A DNA stretch of 64,000 nucleotides, from positions 1,302,001 to 1,366,000 of the forward strand of contig JAUPFP010000031.1 in NCBI GenBank assembly GCA_036925085.1, given 5' to 3'. The first letter of the stretch is position 1, and every line of letters starts with the position of its first letter. Shown here one piece after another: positions 11,716 to 25,991 of this stretch. The position numbers and the translations under genes were made by a program. This DNA comes from Brachycybe producta (Eukaryota; Arthropoda; Diplopoda; Playtdesmida; Andrognathidae). The notes beneath the pieces were generated by a model, which saw only the letters and a program-made list of their open reading frames with translations, searched no databases and had not been told where the DNA came from.

Positions 11716-14700
11716 ATGGATTTCTTTGGATTGTTTTCAATACCAAACTGGCTTCTCATTACAATTATAATCATTTATATTTTACACATGTAAAACCCCC
11801 TTTCAATTTGATCATTTACTAAAAATAATGTGAAATCTTTTAACAAAAATTCTTTTTTTTCTGAAGTTATTTTTCATGGAATTACGGAACTTTGGAAGCA
11901 TTGGGATATAATTGTGAAAAACCGTTGCCTTTCTTCGGAAATTCTTTACCGGAATTCTTTTCGGTAAAGTAGAAACATTCAAATTATTATTTAAGTTGTA
12001 ATTCCTTTTGAGTGTTCAGCCATATAAAGGGAATTTCAATTGCATTTGAATACAAAATTAATAAGAAAAAAATTCAAAGTTAGAAACTAGAATAGTAGGA
12101 GAATTTGCTAAAATTAATTCCATGAAGATATTTTTAAAAAAATAAACTATTTCACTAAACTTTTATGTAAAGAAGCTGCCATTTAAATGATATCGCAGTT
12201 TGAATTTTAAATGACTACTTTGCAAGCAGATAAAGAGGGCCTATGGCAGAGTGACAATTCAGTTTAAAAAAGCTGCATAAGAAATGCATTTTCAAAAATC
12301 CTTCATTATTAAATTCACAACTTTTTCATTTGAAATGCTAACTAAAATGCGCGTTAACATTGTGACGACCCGCGCACTATGGTTTGTGCCCCAGTGAACT
12401 CACAGATCATCGAATCGACTCCGCACCGTTGTCACATATATGCGCGATTCGTCACAACATGCAAGTTGTCATTAAAAATAACAGCAAAATTCTTTTAAAT
12501 TTTAGGTTATACATGAGAACGATTTGAAGAACAACAAAAAACTTTCCAGAATTTATGGGCAAGTATAACATTTACCTCTTAAAACACAAACCAAATTAAA
12601 AGTTCTACCAATTCAGATTCTACGAGTCGAGGGTTCCCACATTGCGCATTAGTGACCCGAAAATTCTAAGGGAAATCTTGGTAAAACAATTCAACAACTT
12701 CACGGACAGAAGGGTAACTTTCCTTATAAAAAAGACTCAAATTTTAAGAAGGACGTTTATCACTGTCACAACTTGGTTGGAAGAAGTTAGCAATTCGTAA
12801 GACAGACCTTAGTACCAAAGGTCCAAAACAGTCTTAAAAATTGTTAATGGGGCTTTGTCATAAGGTCCTAACCAAACCGCTAGTACGCTTTGCAAAGCGG
12901 AATATATGGGAAATCTAAAAAAAAATTAGAGAAATATTTGCACAAACAGTCTCATATTTTTGACCATTTCTACCTAAAGTTATTCGATAATGGAATATAC
13001 TGTACTTCCAGAGAATGTTGTGCATGGGGAAAGTTATGATGGCAAATTTGGCGGCTTCTAACAACAAAATATTCTAGTTTTAAATATTAAAACGCTGTTC
13101 TGAGGGTTCCCATTGAAGTTCAAATGCCAAACTTCTTTCTTGAATTTTGAGAGCTTTTTAAATCTTACAAAATACAAATTTCCACTATTTTTTTAAACAA
13201 AAAAAAACAGTTTCTGGATCCTAGTATTTTTGATCCTATTGTTGCAAAAATGATTTTCGTGCTCAGTGGTGAAGAATGGAAAGTAACTAGAAATGTCATG
13301 TCACCAACCTTCACAAGTGGAAAACTGAAACAGGTACAGTTTTATTTTTGTAACTAACTTGTGATGCTACAAGTAACTTCTCGTTAACTTACGAAAAATA
13401 TAGATGGCTCCTTTGATAGAGAAAGCAGCAACCAAACTGAAGGACACTTTCATGGAAAAAGCCGAAGAAGGTCAAAGTGTGGACATCAAAGGGTATAACA
13501 TATCCAAAGTCACAGAGATTTTGAAGTATTTAAAAACAAAGTACTTCAGGTTGTAACATTACACACATCTTGACATTTTATCTGTTTTGTTCTTCAAAAT
13601 CTCTGATAATTTAACTTTACGGCACAGAAGCACAAGTAGGCCTACACGAGCAACACAAAAATAATAAACCAACATAATGCCAACAATGGGAGTTTATTTA
13701 AAAACTAGTAGTGTAGCCCGTCCTAAGACTATAAAATTTAAAAAAAATTTTCCATCGCTTGATCACACGGGTTAATTTTTTAATGAATCCCATTTTTTCA
13801 AATAATTAAAAAACATGCCAACAACACCCAATATTCCCAGGTGGTCACTCATCCAAGTGGGCCGAATGTTGCTTAACTTTGGTAATCGGATTACAACCAG
13901 TATGTTCAACATGATGTGGAAATTGATACTAATGTATAGTAGCTATCTAATATAGTATAAATGTTAGTAAGCCTTATGTTACAAACAAGGAAACTATACA
14001 ATGTATAAGTAAAATGTTGGCCTAATAATATGGACACCATTGTGTTTAGTAATTGGTTCCACTTTTGGCTCTCTTAAAGTGGTGAATTGTTGGGTCACAT
14101 GTATTTTAGCAACATTCGGCCAACATTAAATTTGCAAAGTGTTGGGTCTAAAAAGATTGTTGCCAGCAGAAAGTGGTAATTTGGGCCAACAAGTTGCGCT
14201 TATTGTGGACTCGATGGCCTTTGGGAAATGTCATCAAAAACCAATCCTTCGAAACATTTTTTGAGTCCTCGAGTGGCTTCTTGTGCTACATGTGCCGAAG
14301 ATAAACTGGTAAAAATCCTGTTAAAATCATTTATTTAAATTGTACGAAGGGCCTACATAACGTACTTCATCGAAGTCGTTTCATCTTGTGCTTTTGGTCT
14401 CGAGATGAATAATCAGTCGTCGAAAGATAAAGAGATATTCCTGAAGCATGCAAAAAATGCTATAGTTCAGAGCAGTGTTTTAGTCTTCCTTGCGTTAAGT
14501 AAGAATAATCAATTAATGTTTCATAATTAAAATGGCTAAATATTAATTTATAGGCGCACATAAAGTGAACGAAAATGACATTTGTAAAACATTATTCTTA
14601 AGGCCATGTTTCCACTTGGCAAAAATGAGGATGGAAATGCGATATAAACTAAAAAAAAAAGAAAACTGTCCAAAGTAAGTTCAAAGTTGAAAAAGTTCAA

Positions 14701-17700
14701 CTTTTCAACTAGTTTAATCTAGTTAATTATCATTTCAGGTAATTTGTTGCATTTCAGTTAGATGTAGGTTAGATTAAAACTAACTTTACATGAAATCAAC
14801 ACCTTTCACTGTAAATATTGATGAGAAACGACAATTTATGGGTTTAATTAAAGTGGTAGGGTGATTGGGGTTTTCTTAATTCAAATGACCTAACATAATA
14901 AAGAAAACCATTACAGTGCTTAGGTGGGCCACGTTTGTACTGTCATATCGAATTATTTTCCAACTAATGAAAATGCTTTAGGCAACAGGGCCAAACTTTT
15001 CACTTTAAATTTACAACAAAAAAAATTAAAATTTAAAAAAATTAATTACAGTGGAAACCATTTAAGGACCAGACTGAAATATATTTCGTGTTATCCGATT
15101 TTTCGCACTATTCCGTTTCACGTTAAATGGTTTTCACTGTACATCATCACTTCTAGAAAATTAAATTTACGCTCACTTTATAAACCAATAAATTTCAAAT
15201 CACTTATTTAGCCATTTATACCTCGTTTCCAGTATAAAAATTAACCACAGTTACATAAATAAGGTTATAGTTAACTGCAGACAACCTAGAAGTGCTACTT
15301 TTGTGTGTTCGCATTTGAAAGACACTTAACTGTGAGTAAGATGATTTTGTGTCACTTCCTGTTTGCAGTCAAAGTTCTGCATTTTGTGTTTCTATTCCTC
15401 ATTTAGTTAAACACATTCAGTGCTCTCGCAATCCACCATGTTGTTTGCAGACTAAATTTGTTTGAACACAGGAAGTGATGTAATTAATCATTTAATAATT
15501 TAGTTAACCATATTGTGTCAATGCAGTTGAGTTAAGTTCATTGTTCAAAAATATAACCATCATTAATGTAACCATGTTTGTCAATAATTTTTGTGGTGGA
15601 AACAAGGTGATAATTACAAGCAAATTACATGAAGGTATATTGTCTAATTTATAATTTTTGTATTATATTTTAACAGTAATTGTGCCAGCAAAACTCCTAA
15701 AACTATTAAAAATTAACGTGTTTAATGCAGAAAGTATAAATTTCTTCAAGAAAGTAACATTTCAAGCAATCAATATGCGCAAAAATGGAAAAGAGGTTTA
15801 TAGAATAATTTTGTCCAAAATTCAAGAAGAAAACTTGGAACTTGAATTTTAAACTTGAACTCTCAAAACTAGGTTTCTAACATAAAAACCCTGTTTTATT
15901 CAAAATTTTTGACCAGGGTTTTGCATAAGTTGGAAGCCTTTTTAGAGGATTAAAGTTGAAGTTGAAGTTGAAGTTGAAGTTGAAGTTGCCAAGTTTTCTT
16001 CTTGTGTCTAATTTCTAAATTACATTGTTTGCAAAACAGAGAAGAAACGACTTTTTACAACTGATGTTGGATGCCTTAAAAGAAGCTCAGGAATCATCAG
16101 AACCAGAGTCAGTTTCGTCATCAAATGGCAAAGATTCAAATGAGACCAAGACTCAGGATGAAGCTCCAACAAAACATGCTGTCAAAGCTGGTTAATACAA
16201 GCTTTAAGCTTATAGGTCCAAATTCAAAAAGGAAACTTGATAGTTGAAGTTTAACGTGAACCCTATAAGCAGAGTTTGAAATGGTGACGAGATCCCACTA
16301 ACATAACCCCACTAACATGTCTCAACCAAGTTTGGGTGGAATTCTAGAAACACTTTCAGGGTAATCCTATTTCCCAGAAATAAAGCTTGTTGCTCTGGTT
16401 GAACCATCTCAACATAATTAACTAACTTAGCAGTGTAGGAACTCCACTCGGTACAGCAGTATTCTAGATGGGAACGCACCAAAGATTAAAAAGCTATGCA
16501 TTTTACACTACTGGGACTAAGTCACTCTGACTAAATCCCTACATTTGCATAGCTTTCGAAATAATATGTTCTATATGAAGCATCTATTAATGTTTATTGG
16601 TAAACTCAATTCCAAGACCGTAGAAAGTAGTGGATTTGACCCAATGTAGTTCAGAGTTTTTAAAACGTAAACTTAAAAAGTGCTAAGCTTCCTTCTTGAA
16701 TTTGAGGTTTAAAGTAACTGAGAATTACGATCATTGACAATTACTAACAAACATTCCTTGTTTGAAATATGTAGTTCTGACTCCAGATGGAGTCTTGGCG
16801 CAGGCTTTGCTTTTCTTAATTGCTGGAATCGAATCAACATCCACAACACTAAGCTTGGTATCTTATTGTCTGGCAGTAAATCCAGAATGTCAGGAAAAAC
16901 TACAGCAAGAAGTGGATCGTGTTCTGGAGAGAAATGATGTAAACCGATTTATAACCAAATTATCTTCAGATTGTTTTATGAACAGCTGATTTCCGGACTC
17001 TGATTATATATTTAAAATATCCTTAAGCGATTGAGCAAATCTTCTAATTCTTCAATTCGCACCCGAAAGATAGAATAATCAGAGTTCAAGAGGCGTTTAC
17101 ACTTTAAAAGCACCTTTAATTTTTACTTTCTGATTTCTAGGGCAAAGTAGACTGTAAAACTACTGGAGAAATGACTTATTTAGATATGTTCATCAGTGAA
17201 ACACTTCGAATGTATCCACCGGGCATTAGGTCAGTGAAACACCGCATGAAGTATTGAATGGAGAACATTAACAAGTATTTCTTTCTTTTTATACGTAGAC
17301 TTGATCGTCACTGCAGTAACAACATTACGATCGAAAATCTTTTCATTCCGAAAGGGACGTTCATTACGATTCCGGTTTATGCGATACATCACGATGAAGA
17401 ATTCTATCCCGATTCCTTTAAATTCGATCCCGAAAGGTTAACAAATTGAAATCTCACAACACCCTCAATATTCTAATATTTTAAGGTTCTAGATTTAGTC
17501 CCGAAAATAAGGAATCGAGAAATCCCTACACTTATTTGCCATTTGGAACGGGACCGAGGAACTGCATTGGATTGAGGTTTGCCCTGATGTTACTCAAACT
17601 CACACTGGCCCATGTTCTTAAAGATTTTTCATTCGTACGATCTGAAGAAACACAGGTTCCGACATTTTCAAACGACATCTCGTGAGAAAAAAATTCCAAC

Positions 17701-17811
17701 TAAAAGGTCTTTTCCAATTTACAGGAACCACTGACATTCAAAAAGGGAGTTCCGAATATGATTCCGAGCGAAGTAATTCAAGTTAAAATCGAAAGACGGA
17801 GAAGATCGTAA
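11716..17811 (+). CDS. Cytochrome P450, CYP3 clan, gene 2 (subfamily A)
   Basis: Close paralog of gene 1, predicted ER-bound monooxygenase. Exons: 11716-11789, 11867-11963, 12506-12558, 12617-12713, 13211-13333, 13404-13492, 14350-14498, 15677-15795, 16040-16190, 16775-16938, 17141-17229, 17299-17436, 17493-17655, 17725-17811, giving 530 codons with no stop. Motifs: anchor 1-25, I-helix AGIEST at 334-339 (Asp-Thr of gene 1 replaced by Glu-Ser), ExxR at 392-395, haem loop [11 protein letters not shown] with Cys 472. All exon lengths equal those of gene 1. Intron 3 again has a GC donor and exon 2 is entered through AAG. Intron 7 shares the identical block described for gene 1. The acidic Ser in place of the first conserved I-helix Thr may alter proton delivery or substrate choice; that is inference. 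Confidence 0.9.
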
Positions 17812-18841
17812 TATTTAATTCAATGTTTATCGAATCATTGTCTTTTCAAAAATACTGATTTAATTTACAGCAAATGTAATTTTAGACGTTTTCGTTTTTT
17901 ATGGATGAATATATGTTAATATTTTATGGAAATTTTTATTAAAATCAAATTAAATACTGGATAAAACAGACCCTTTATAAACCGGAAATCTGTGTAACCC
18001 GGAGGCAAATTCCAGGAAGGCAATTTCCAGCATGAACATAATACTAAAAAAATACTAAAAACAGAAAATAGAGATAACAACTGTACATGTTTTTTTCAAA
18101 TGACATTATTTTAAATGTGACAACCCTGTTTGCATCCACCTGGAATATGGTGGCGATGAAGCCAAATTCCTTTTGTTTAGTTGCTTGTGATGGACCTGAT
18201 GGTCAAGCAAGTGGTCGCCATGTTGTGTCCAGTGCTGCCTCTCCTCAGGTAACCAGATGTTACCACGAGGGATGTGATGGACGTCCAAAGGTCAATGACT
18301 GAATTGACTATGGGAACAGTCTGTGCAGAATTTGACGGTGGCTGGAGGCTCTGCTCCGGATCAAGTAACATCGTTTTTGTTTGTGTTTTAATTACGCTTT
18401 TTCCAGGCCTAAGTGATGGCTGCTGTTGTATTCATTTGTAAGTTGTTTTACTGCCTTACTCGTGGGCATTAGGTACATTTTCAACTTATTTTACTGGTGC
18501 TCGTTATTATGGTTGTTTAACCTGCACATTTGCATGGCACATCGCTTTCTTCTCGTCTTGTTCTTTTCGCAGTAATTTGGGTTTCGACTTGTGGGACGGT
18601 CAGTGGATGGGCCCGGCTTGTTTCCTAAAAATGTCGTGCCCTGTGTTATGCACACAGCTCAGACTCAGACTCAGAACATGAATTTGGAAGCTCAAAGCGT
18701 GCATGAAAACCCAGCTTAATAGTCTGTTTCCAAGCTTCATGTTTCTAAAATAGCTTCATTTTCTTCTTAACATGGCTTTAACGTGTAAACGCTCCACGAA
18801 CTCTCATTATTCTGTTCTTCAATGGCAACACAAAACAGAAA
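17812..18841. other. 3' flank of gene 2
   Basis: Paralogous to the region after gene 1 but without the LINE; at about 18560 it preserves the empty insertion site. No gene recognised. Short frames here (18087-18302 plus, 18177-18371 minus) match similar nonsense frames after gene 1. Confidence 0.55.
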
Positions 18842-19025
18842 GTGTTTTAGAAACTAGAAGAGTAGTTCAATCACTTGAGTGTAACTTGCTGTTGATATCT
18901 TTCAAAATAAACTTTTTATGTCATTTTTAGTATGATGATGATATTTTCCAAATTTCCGTCTATAAAAAATATCAACCTGAAAATACAATTAAGTGATTGA
19001 GCTACCCTTCTAGTTTCTAAAACAC
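18842..19025. mobile_element. MITE with GTGTTTTAGAAACTAGAA ends, second copy
   Basis: Same termini and core as 11075-11258 and in the same place relative to the next gene, so it was inserted before the duplication that made genes 2 and 3. Confidence 0.65.
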
Positions 19026-19432
19026 TTTCTGGCTTATCTTTAATTTTCCTCTTCTGAAAGAATATTATGAGTTCAAAAATCAGCTGTCCATAAACCACTT
19101 TAATTAAAATGGCTACTTAAATTTCTTTAATTTTAAGTTTTGATTATAATTCTTTAAAAGGAAATTCCCATGATGTTTATACTAGTTATTATCGCTAAAT
19201 ATATTCCGATTACGAATTCTGGTGAGGGCATGGATGTACGTCCCTGAAAAAACCTTGATGTTGTTGGAGCAACTAATAAACAACTAATCACGAAATATAA
19301 CACAAATTACAAGGCCAGATTTAAGATAAAATAATAAATGATAAAAGTATAAGCAACTCTGTTCAAACATAAAATTACAGAAAGAAAATTAGGAAACAAG
19401 CGTTTAAAAATTTACTTGAATTTAGTGAAGAA

Positions 19433-22400
19433 ATGGATTTCTTTGGATTGTTTTCGATGCCAAACTGGCTTCTCATTACAATTATAATCATTTATATTTT
19501 ACACATGTAAAACCCCCTTTCAATTTGATCATTTACTAAAAACAAACAACGTGAAATCTTTTAACAAAAATTATTTTTTCTGCAGTTATTTTTCATGGAA
19601 TTACGGAGCTTTGGAAGCATTGGGATATAATTGTGAAAAACCATTGCCTTTCTTCGGAAATTCTTTACAGGAATTCTTTTCGGTAAAGTAGAAACATTCA
19701 AATTATTATTTAAATTGTAATTTCTTAAGTGTTCAGCCATATAAAGGGAATTTCAATTGCATTTGGATACAAAATTAATAAGAAAAAAATTCAAAGTTAG
19801 AAACTAGAATAGTAGGAGAATTTGCTAAAATTAATTCCATGATTAAAAGTGTATTTTAAAAGATATCCCCAACTTGAATTTTAATGACTACTTTGCAAGC
19901 AGATAAGAGGGCTCATGGCAGAGTGACAATTCAATTTAAAAAGCTGCATAAGAAAGGCATTTTCAAAAATCCTTCATTATTAAATTCACAACTTTTTCAT
20001 TTGAAATGCCAACTAAAAATGCGGCATGACATTGTGATGATCCGCGCGCTATGATTTGTGCCCCGGTGAACTCACAGATCATCGAATCGAGTCCGCACCA
20101 TTGTCACATCCATGCGCGATTCGTCACAACATGCAAGTTTTCATTAAAAATAACAACAAAATTCTATTAAATTTTAGGTTGTACATGAGAACGATTTGAA
20201 GAACAACAAAAAACTTTCCAGAATTTATGGGCAAGTATAACATTTACCTCTTAAAAACAAACCAAATTAAAAGTTCTACCATTGTTTCAGATTCTACGAG
20301 TCGAGGGTCCCCACATTGCGCATTAGTGACCCAAAAATTCTAAGGGAAATCTTGGTAAAACAGTTCAACAACTTCACGGACAGACGGGTAACTTTGCTTA
20401 TGAAAAAGACTCAAATTTTAAGAAGGATGTGTATCACTGGCATAACTTGGTTGGAAGAAGTTAGCAATTCGTAAGACAGACCTTAGTACCAAAGGTCCAA
20501 ACATTCTTAAAAATTGTTAGTGGGGCTTTGTCATAAGGTTCTAACCGAACCGCTAGTGTAACGACCTGACTTGGGCCCATTGCAAACCCCTGGCAAAACT
20601 TCCTCGTCTTACCAGATCCCAGGCTCCTTTGGGGACCGGGATCGCAGCGCGGGCTGCCCTCTTGACGTTGTGTCCGGGTGGCACCGGCCAACCGGAGCCT
20701 GCCTCGCCAAATATCGACGGTCGGATGACCGCCGAGCCACGACGAGAAACCACGGTGACCACCCGATGGGTCCACCGTGAACCGGCGCATGAAAAACCGG
20801 CCGACAAGACGAAAACAAGCTGGAACAGGGCGGTGGTGGTACGGCGACTCCCAACCGTAAACCCCCCACCCCCTCGCGGTCACTTCCCAAAATAATTGAC
20901 ACAACACCAGTGTGTAAGATAAAATATTAGATAATTTATTCAGTAGCCAATAATGAATAAAGACTCACTATGAATAAGATGCAGTAATCTGCTGGTTAAT
21001 CCAACAAGCAGACAGTAAAGGTGGTAAACACCCAAACAAAGAGATGACTCTTTTTAGAGATGCAAAATCACCTCCTGGCTAATCCAGCCAGGAGAAAAGG
21101 TGGTGAACACCCACACACCAACAAAGAAGAAGATGACTGGCCGCCATCTTGGCCACCTGCTGAACAGAGCACAACCAGTAGCATGCACACAGCATCAGGG
21201 TTCACTACACACTGTCCAGGTAATAATGGCCACCGCCATTATATACCACCCCCAGGCTGCTCCACCTGGGGAGGACAGTGACCCTTGCTAGTCATTTTGT
21301 CGTCTGCCTGGCAGCCTACACAGGGATGTAGTATTGCTCCTAATTAAAGGAGCAAAACTGGGTCGTCACAATAGTACGCTTTGCAAAGTGGAATATATGG
21401 GAAATCTAAGAAAATTGGAGAAATATTTGCACAAACAGTCTTATATTTGTGACCATTTCTACCAAAGGTTATTCGATAATCGAATATACTGTACTTCCAG
21501 AGAATGTTGTGCATGGGGAAAATTATGATGGCGAAATATTAGTTTTTAAATATTAAAAAGTTGTTCGAGGGTTCCAATTAAAGTTCAAGTGCCAAACTTC
21601 TTTCTTGAATTTTGAGAGCTTTTTAAATCTTACAAAATACAAGTTTCCAGCATTTTTTAAAAACAAAAAAAAAACAGTTTCTGGATCCTAGTATTTTTGA
21701 TCCTATTGTTGCAAAAATGATTCCCATGCTCATTGGTGAAGAATGGAAACAAACAAGAAATGTCATGTCACCAACCTTCACAAGTGGAAAACTGAAACAG
21801 GTACAGTTTTATTTTTGTAACTAACTTGTGATGCTACAAGTAACTTCTCGTTAACTTACGAAAAATATAGATGGCTCCTTTGATAGAGAAAGCAGCAACC
21901 AAACTGAAAGACACTTTCACGGAAAAAGCTGAAGAAGGTCAAAGTGTGGACATCAAAGGGTATAACATATCCAAAGTCACAAAGATTTTGAAGTATTTAT
22001 AAACAAAGTACTTCAGGTTCGAACAATAGACACATCTTCACATTTTCTCTTTTGTTCTTCAAAATCTCTGATAATTTAACTTTACGGCACAGAAGCACAA
22101 GTAGGCCTACACGAGCAACACAAAAATAATAAACCAACATAATGCCAACAATGGGAGTTTATTTAAAAACTAGTAGTGTAGCCCGTCCTAAGACTATAAA
22201 ATTTAAAAAAATTTTCCATCGCTTGATCACACGGGTTAATTTTTTAATGAATCCCATTTTTTCAAATAATTAAAAAAACATGCCAACACCCAATATTCCC
22301 AGGTGGTCACTCATCCTAGTGGGTCGAATGTTGCTTAACTTTGATGATCGGATTACAACCAGTATGTTCAACATGATGTGGAAATTGATACTAATGTATA

Positions 22401-25400
22401 GTAGCTATCTAATATAGTATAAATGCTAGTAAGCATTATGTTACAAACAAGGAAGCTATACAATAATACTATAAACTATATAATAATATGGACACCATTG
22501 TGTTTAGTAATTGGTTCCACTTTTGGCTCTCTTAAAGTGGTGAATTGTTGGGCCACATGTATTTTTGCAACATTGGGTTAACATTAAATTGGCAAAGTGT
22601 TGGGTCAAAAGATTGTTGCCAGCAGAAAGTGGTAATTTGGGCCAACAAGTTGTGCTTATTGTGGACTCGATGGCCTTTGAGAAATGTCATCAAAAACCAT
22701 AACTTCAAAACATTTTTCAGAGTCCGCAAGTGGCTTCTTGTGCTACATGTGCCGAGGATAAACTGGTAAAAATCCTGTTAAAATCATTTATTTAAATTGT
22801 ACGAAGGGCCTACATAACGTACTTCATCGAAGTCGTTTCATCTTGTGCTTTTGGTCTCGAGATGAATAATCAGTCGTCGAAAGATAAAGAGATATTCCTG
22901 AAGCATGCAAAAAATGCTATAGTTCAGAGCAGTGTTTTAGTCTTCCTTGCGTTAAGTAAGAATAATCAATTAATGTTTCATAATTAAAATGGCTAAATAT
23001 TAATTTATAGGCGCACATAAAGTGAACGAAAATGACAGTTTTAAAACATTATTCTTAAGGCCCTGTTTCCACTTGGCAAAAGGGGTGGAAATGCGTTATA
23101 AAATAGAAAAACAAAAAAACTGTCCAAAGTAAGTTCAAAGTAACATTGAAAAAGTTCAACATTTCAACTAGTTAAATCTAGTTAATCATCATTTCAGGTA
23201 ATTTGTTGCATTTCACTTTAAATATTGATGAGAAACGACAATTTATGGGTTTAGTTAAAGTGGTAGGGTGATTGGGGTTTTCTTAATTCAAGTGACCTAA
23301 CATAATAAAGCAAACCATTACAGTGAATAGGTGGGGGCCACGTTTGTACTGTCATATCGAATTATTTTCCAACTAATGAAAATGCTTTAGGCAACAGGGC
23401 CAAACTTTTCACTTTAAATTTACAACACAAAAAATTAAATTTAAAAAAATTAATTACAGTGGAAACCATTTAAGGTAAATATTTCAGTCTGGTCAGACTG
23501 AAATATTTTTCGTGTTATCCGATTTTTCGCACTATCCCTTTTCACGTTAAATGGTTTTCACTGTACATCATCACTTCTAGAAAATTAAATTTACGCTCAC
23601 TTTATAAACCAATAAATTTCAAATCACTTATTTAGCCATTTATACCTCGTTTCCAGTATAGAAATTAACTACAGTTTCATAAATAAGGTTATAGTTAACT
23701 GCAGACAACCTAGAAGTGCTACTTTTGTGTGTTCGCATTTGAAAGACACTTAACTGTGGGTAAAATGATTTTGTGTCACTTTCTGTTCGCAGTATCCTCA
23801 TTAGTTAAACCATCGTTAATGTAACCACGTTTGTTTACACTATAGAAAGTTAACTATGGTTAACTTTTTAACTGTCAATAATTTTTGTGGTGGAAACAAG
23901 GTGATAATTACAAGCAAATTACATGAAGGTATATTGTCTAATTTGTAATTTTTGTATTATATTTTAACAGTAATTGTGCCAGCAAAATTCCTAAAAGTAT
24001 TTAAAATTAACGTGTTTAATGCAGAAAGTATAAAATTTTTCAAGAACGTAACATTTCAAGCAATCGAAATGCGCAAAAATGGAAAAGAGGTTTATAGAAT
24101 AATTTTGTCCAAAATTCAAGAAGAAAACCTGGGACTTGAAGTTGAAGTGCCAAGTTTTCTTCTTGTGTCTAATTTCTAAATTACATTGTTTGCAAACAGA
24201 GAAGAAACGACTTTTTACAACTGATGTTGGATGCCTTAAAAGAAGCTCAGGACCCATCAGAACCAGAGTCAGTTTCGTCATCAAATGGCAAAGATTCAAA
24301 TGAGACCAAGACTCAGGATGAAGCTCCAACAAAACATGCTGTCAAAGCTGGTTAATACAAGCTTTAAGCTTATAGGTCCAAATTCAAAAAGGAAACTTGA
24401 TAGTTGAAGTTTAACGTGAACCCTATAAGCGGAGTTTGAAATGGTGACGAGATCCCACTAACATAACCCCACTAACATGTCTCAACCAAGTTCGGGTGGA
24501 ATTCTAGAAACACTTTCAGGGTAATCCTATTTCCCAGAAATAAAGCTTGTTGCTCTGGTTGAACCATCTCAACATAATTAACTAACTTAGCAGTGTAGGA
24601 ACTCCACTCGGTACAGCAGTATTCTAGATGGGAACGTACCAAAGATTAAAAAGCTATGCAAATTACATTACTAGGACTAAGTCACTCTGACTCAATCTCT
24701 ACATTAAATTTGCATAGCTTTCGAAATAATATGTTCTATATGAAGCTTTCATGAATGTGTATTTGTAAACTCAATTCCAAGACCGTAGAAAGTAGTGGAT
24801 TTGACCCAATGTAGTTCAGAGTTTTTAAAACGTTAACATAAAAGTGCTAAGCTTCCTTCTTGAATTTGAGGCTTAAAGTAACTTGGAATTACGATCATTG
24901 ACAATTGCTAACACACATTCCTTATTTGTAATATGTAGTTCTGACTCCGGATGGAGTCTTGGCTCAGGCTTTGCTTTTCTTAAATGCTGGAATCGAATCA
25001 ACATCCACACCACTAAGCTTGGTAACGTATTGTCTGGCAGTAAATCCAGAATGTCAGGAAAAACTACAGCAAGAAGTGGATCGTGTTCTTGAGAGAAATG
25101 ATGTAAACCAATTTCTAACCAAATTGTCTTCAAATTTGTTTTATGAACAGCTGATTTCTGGACTCTGATTATTCTGTATTTCAGGAGCGAAATTAAAAGA
25201 AGCTGTTTTAGAAACTAGAAGTGTAAGATATATATTTGCACCCGAAAAACAATAATCAGAGTTCAAGAGGCATTTACACTTTAAAAGTATTTTTAATTTT
25301 TACTTTCTGATTTCTAGGGCAAAGTAGACTGTAAAACTACTGGAGAAATGACTTATTTAGATATGTTCATCAGTGAAACACTTCGAATGTATCCACCGGG

Positions 25401-25991
25401 CATTAGGTCAGTGAAACACCGTATGTAAGAACTGAATGGAGAACATTAACAAGTATTTCTTTCATTTTATACGTAGACTTGATCGTCACTGCAGTGACAA
25501 CATTACGATCGAAAATCTTTTCATTCCGAAAGGGACCTTCATTACGATTCCGGTTTATGCGATACATCACGACGAAGAATTCTATCCCGATTCCTTTAAA
25601 TTCGATCCCGAAAGGTTAACAAATTGAAATCTCACAGCACCCTCAACATACTTATATTTTAAGGTTCTAGATTCAGTCCCGAAAATAAAGAATCGAGAAA
25701 TCCCTACACTTATTTGCCGTTTGGAATGGGACCGAGGAACTGCATTGGATTGAGGTTTGCCATGATGTTACTCAAACTCACACTGGCCCATGTTCTTAAA
25801 GATTTTTCATTCGTACGATCTGAAGAAACACAGGTTCCGACATTTTCAAACGACATCTCGTTTAAAGAAAAATTTCCAACTAAAAGGTCTTTTCTAATTT
25901 ACAGGAACCACTGACATTCAAAAAGGGAGTTCCGAATATGATTCCGAGCAAAGTAATTCAAGTTAAAATCGAAAGACGGAGAAGATCTTAA
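19433..25991 (+). CDS. Cytochrome P450, CYP3 clan, gene 3 (subfamily A)
   Basis: Third A paralog. Exons: 19433-19506, 19586-19682, 20178-20230, 20291-20387, 21678-21800, 21871-21959, 22807-22955, 23971-24089, 24200-24350, 24939-25102, 25318-25406, 25477-25614, 25671-25833, 25905-25991; 530 codons, no stop. I-helix reads NAGIEST (334-339 for AGIEST), ExxR 392-395, haem loop [11 protein letters not shown] with Cys 472. Exon 10 has Ala-to-Asn (I-helix entry) and Thr-to-Pro (STSTP) changes against gene 2; a Pro in the I-helix just after the catalytic turn is unusual and could weaken folding. Intron 4 holds a solo LTR of about 0.8 kb (20557-21370). Intron 7 is shorter than in genes 1 and 2. Intron 3 has a GC donor. 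Exons are intact, so I call it a gene. Confidence 0.88.
20557..21370. mobile_element. Solo LTR in gene 3 intron 4
   Basis: An 814-bp GC-richer block begins TGTAACGACCTGACTTGG and ends GGGTCGTCACA, so it has TG...CA ends that are themselves partly inverse. Genes 1 and 2 keep an unbroken CCGCTAGTACGC at this point. Flanks are CTAG and ATAG, an imperfect 4-bp duplication. AATAAA is near 20955. Several open frames on both strands inside it have no recognisable domain. Confidence 0.65.

Noticed and set aside
20461-20907. Overlapping frames on both strands in gene 3 intron 4
   Set aside because: All lie within the GC-rich solo LTR, which lacks stops by composition; no gag/pol motif.
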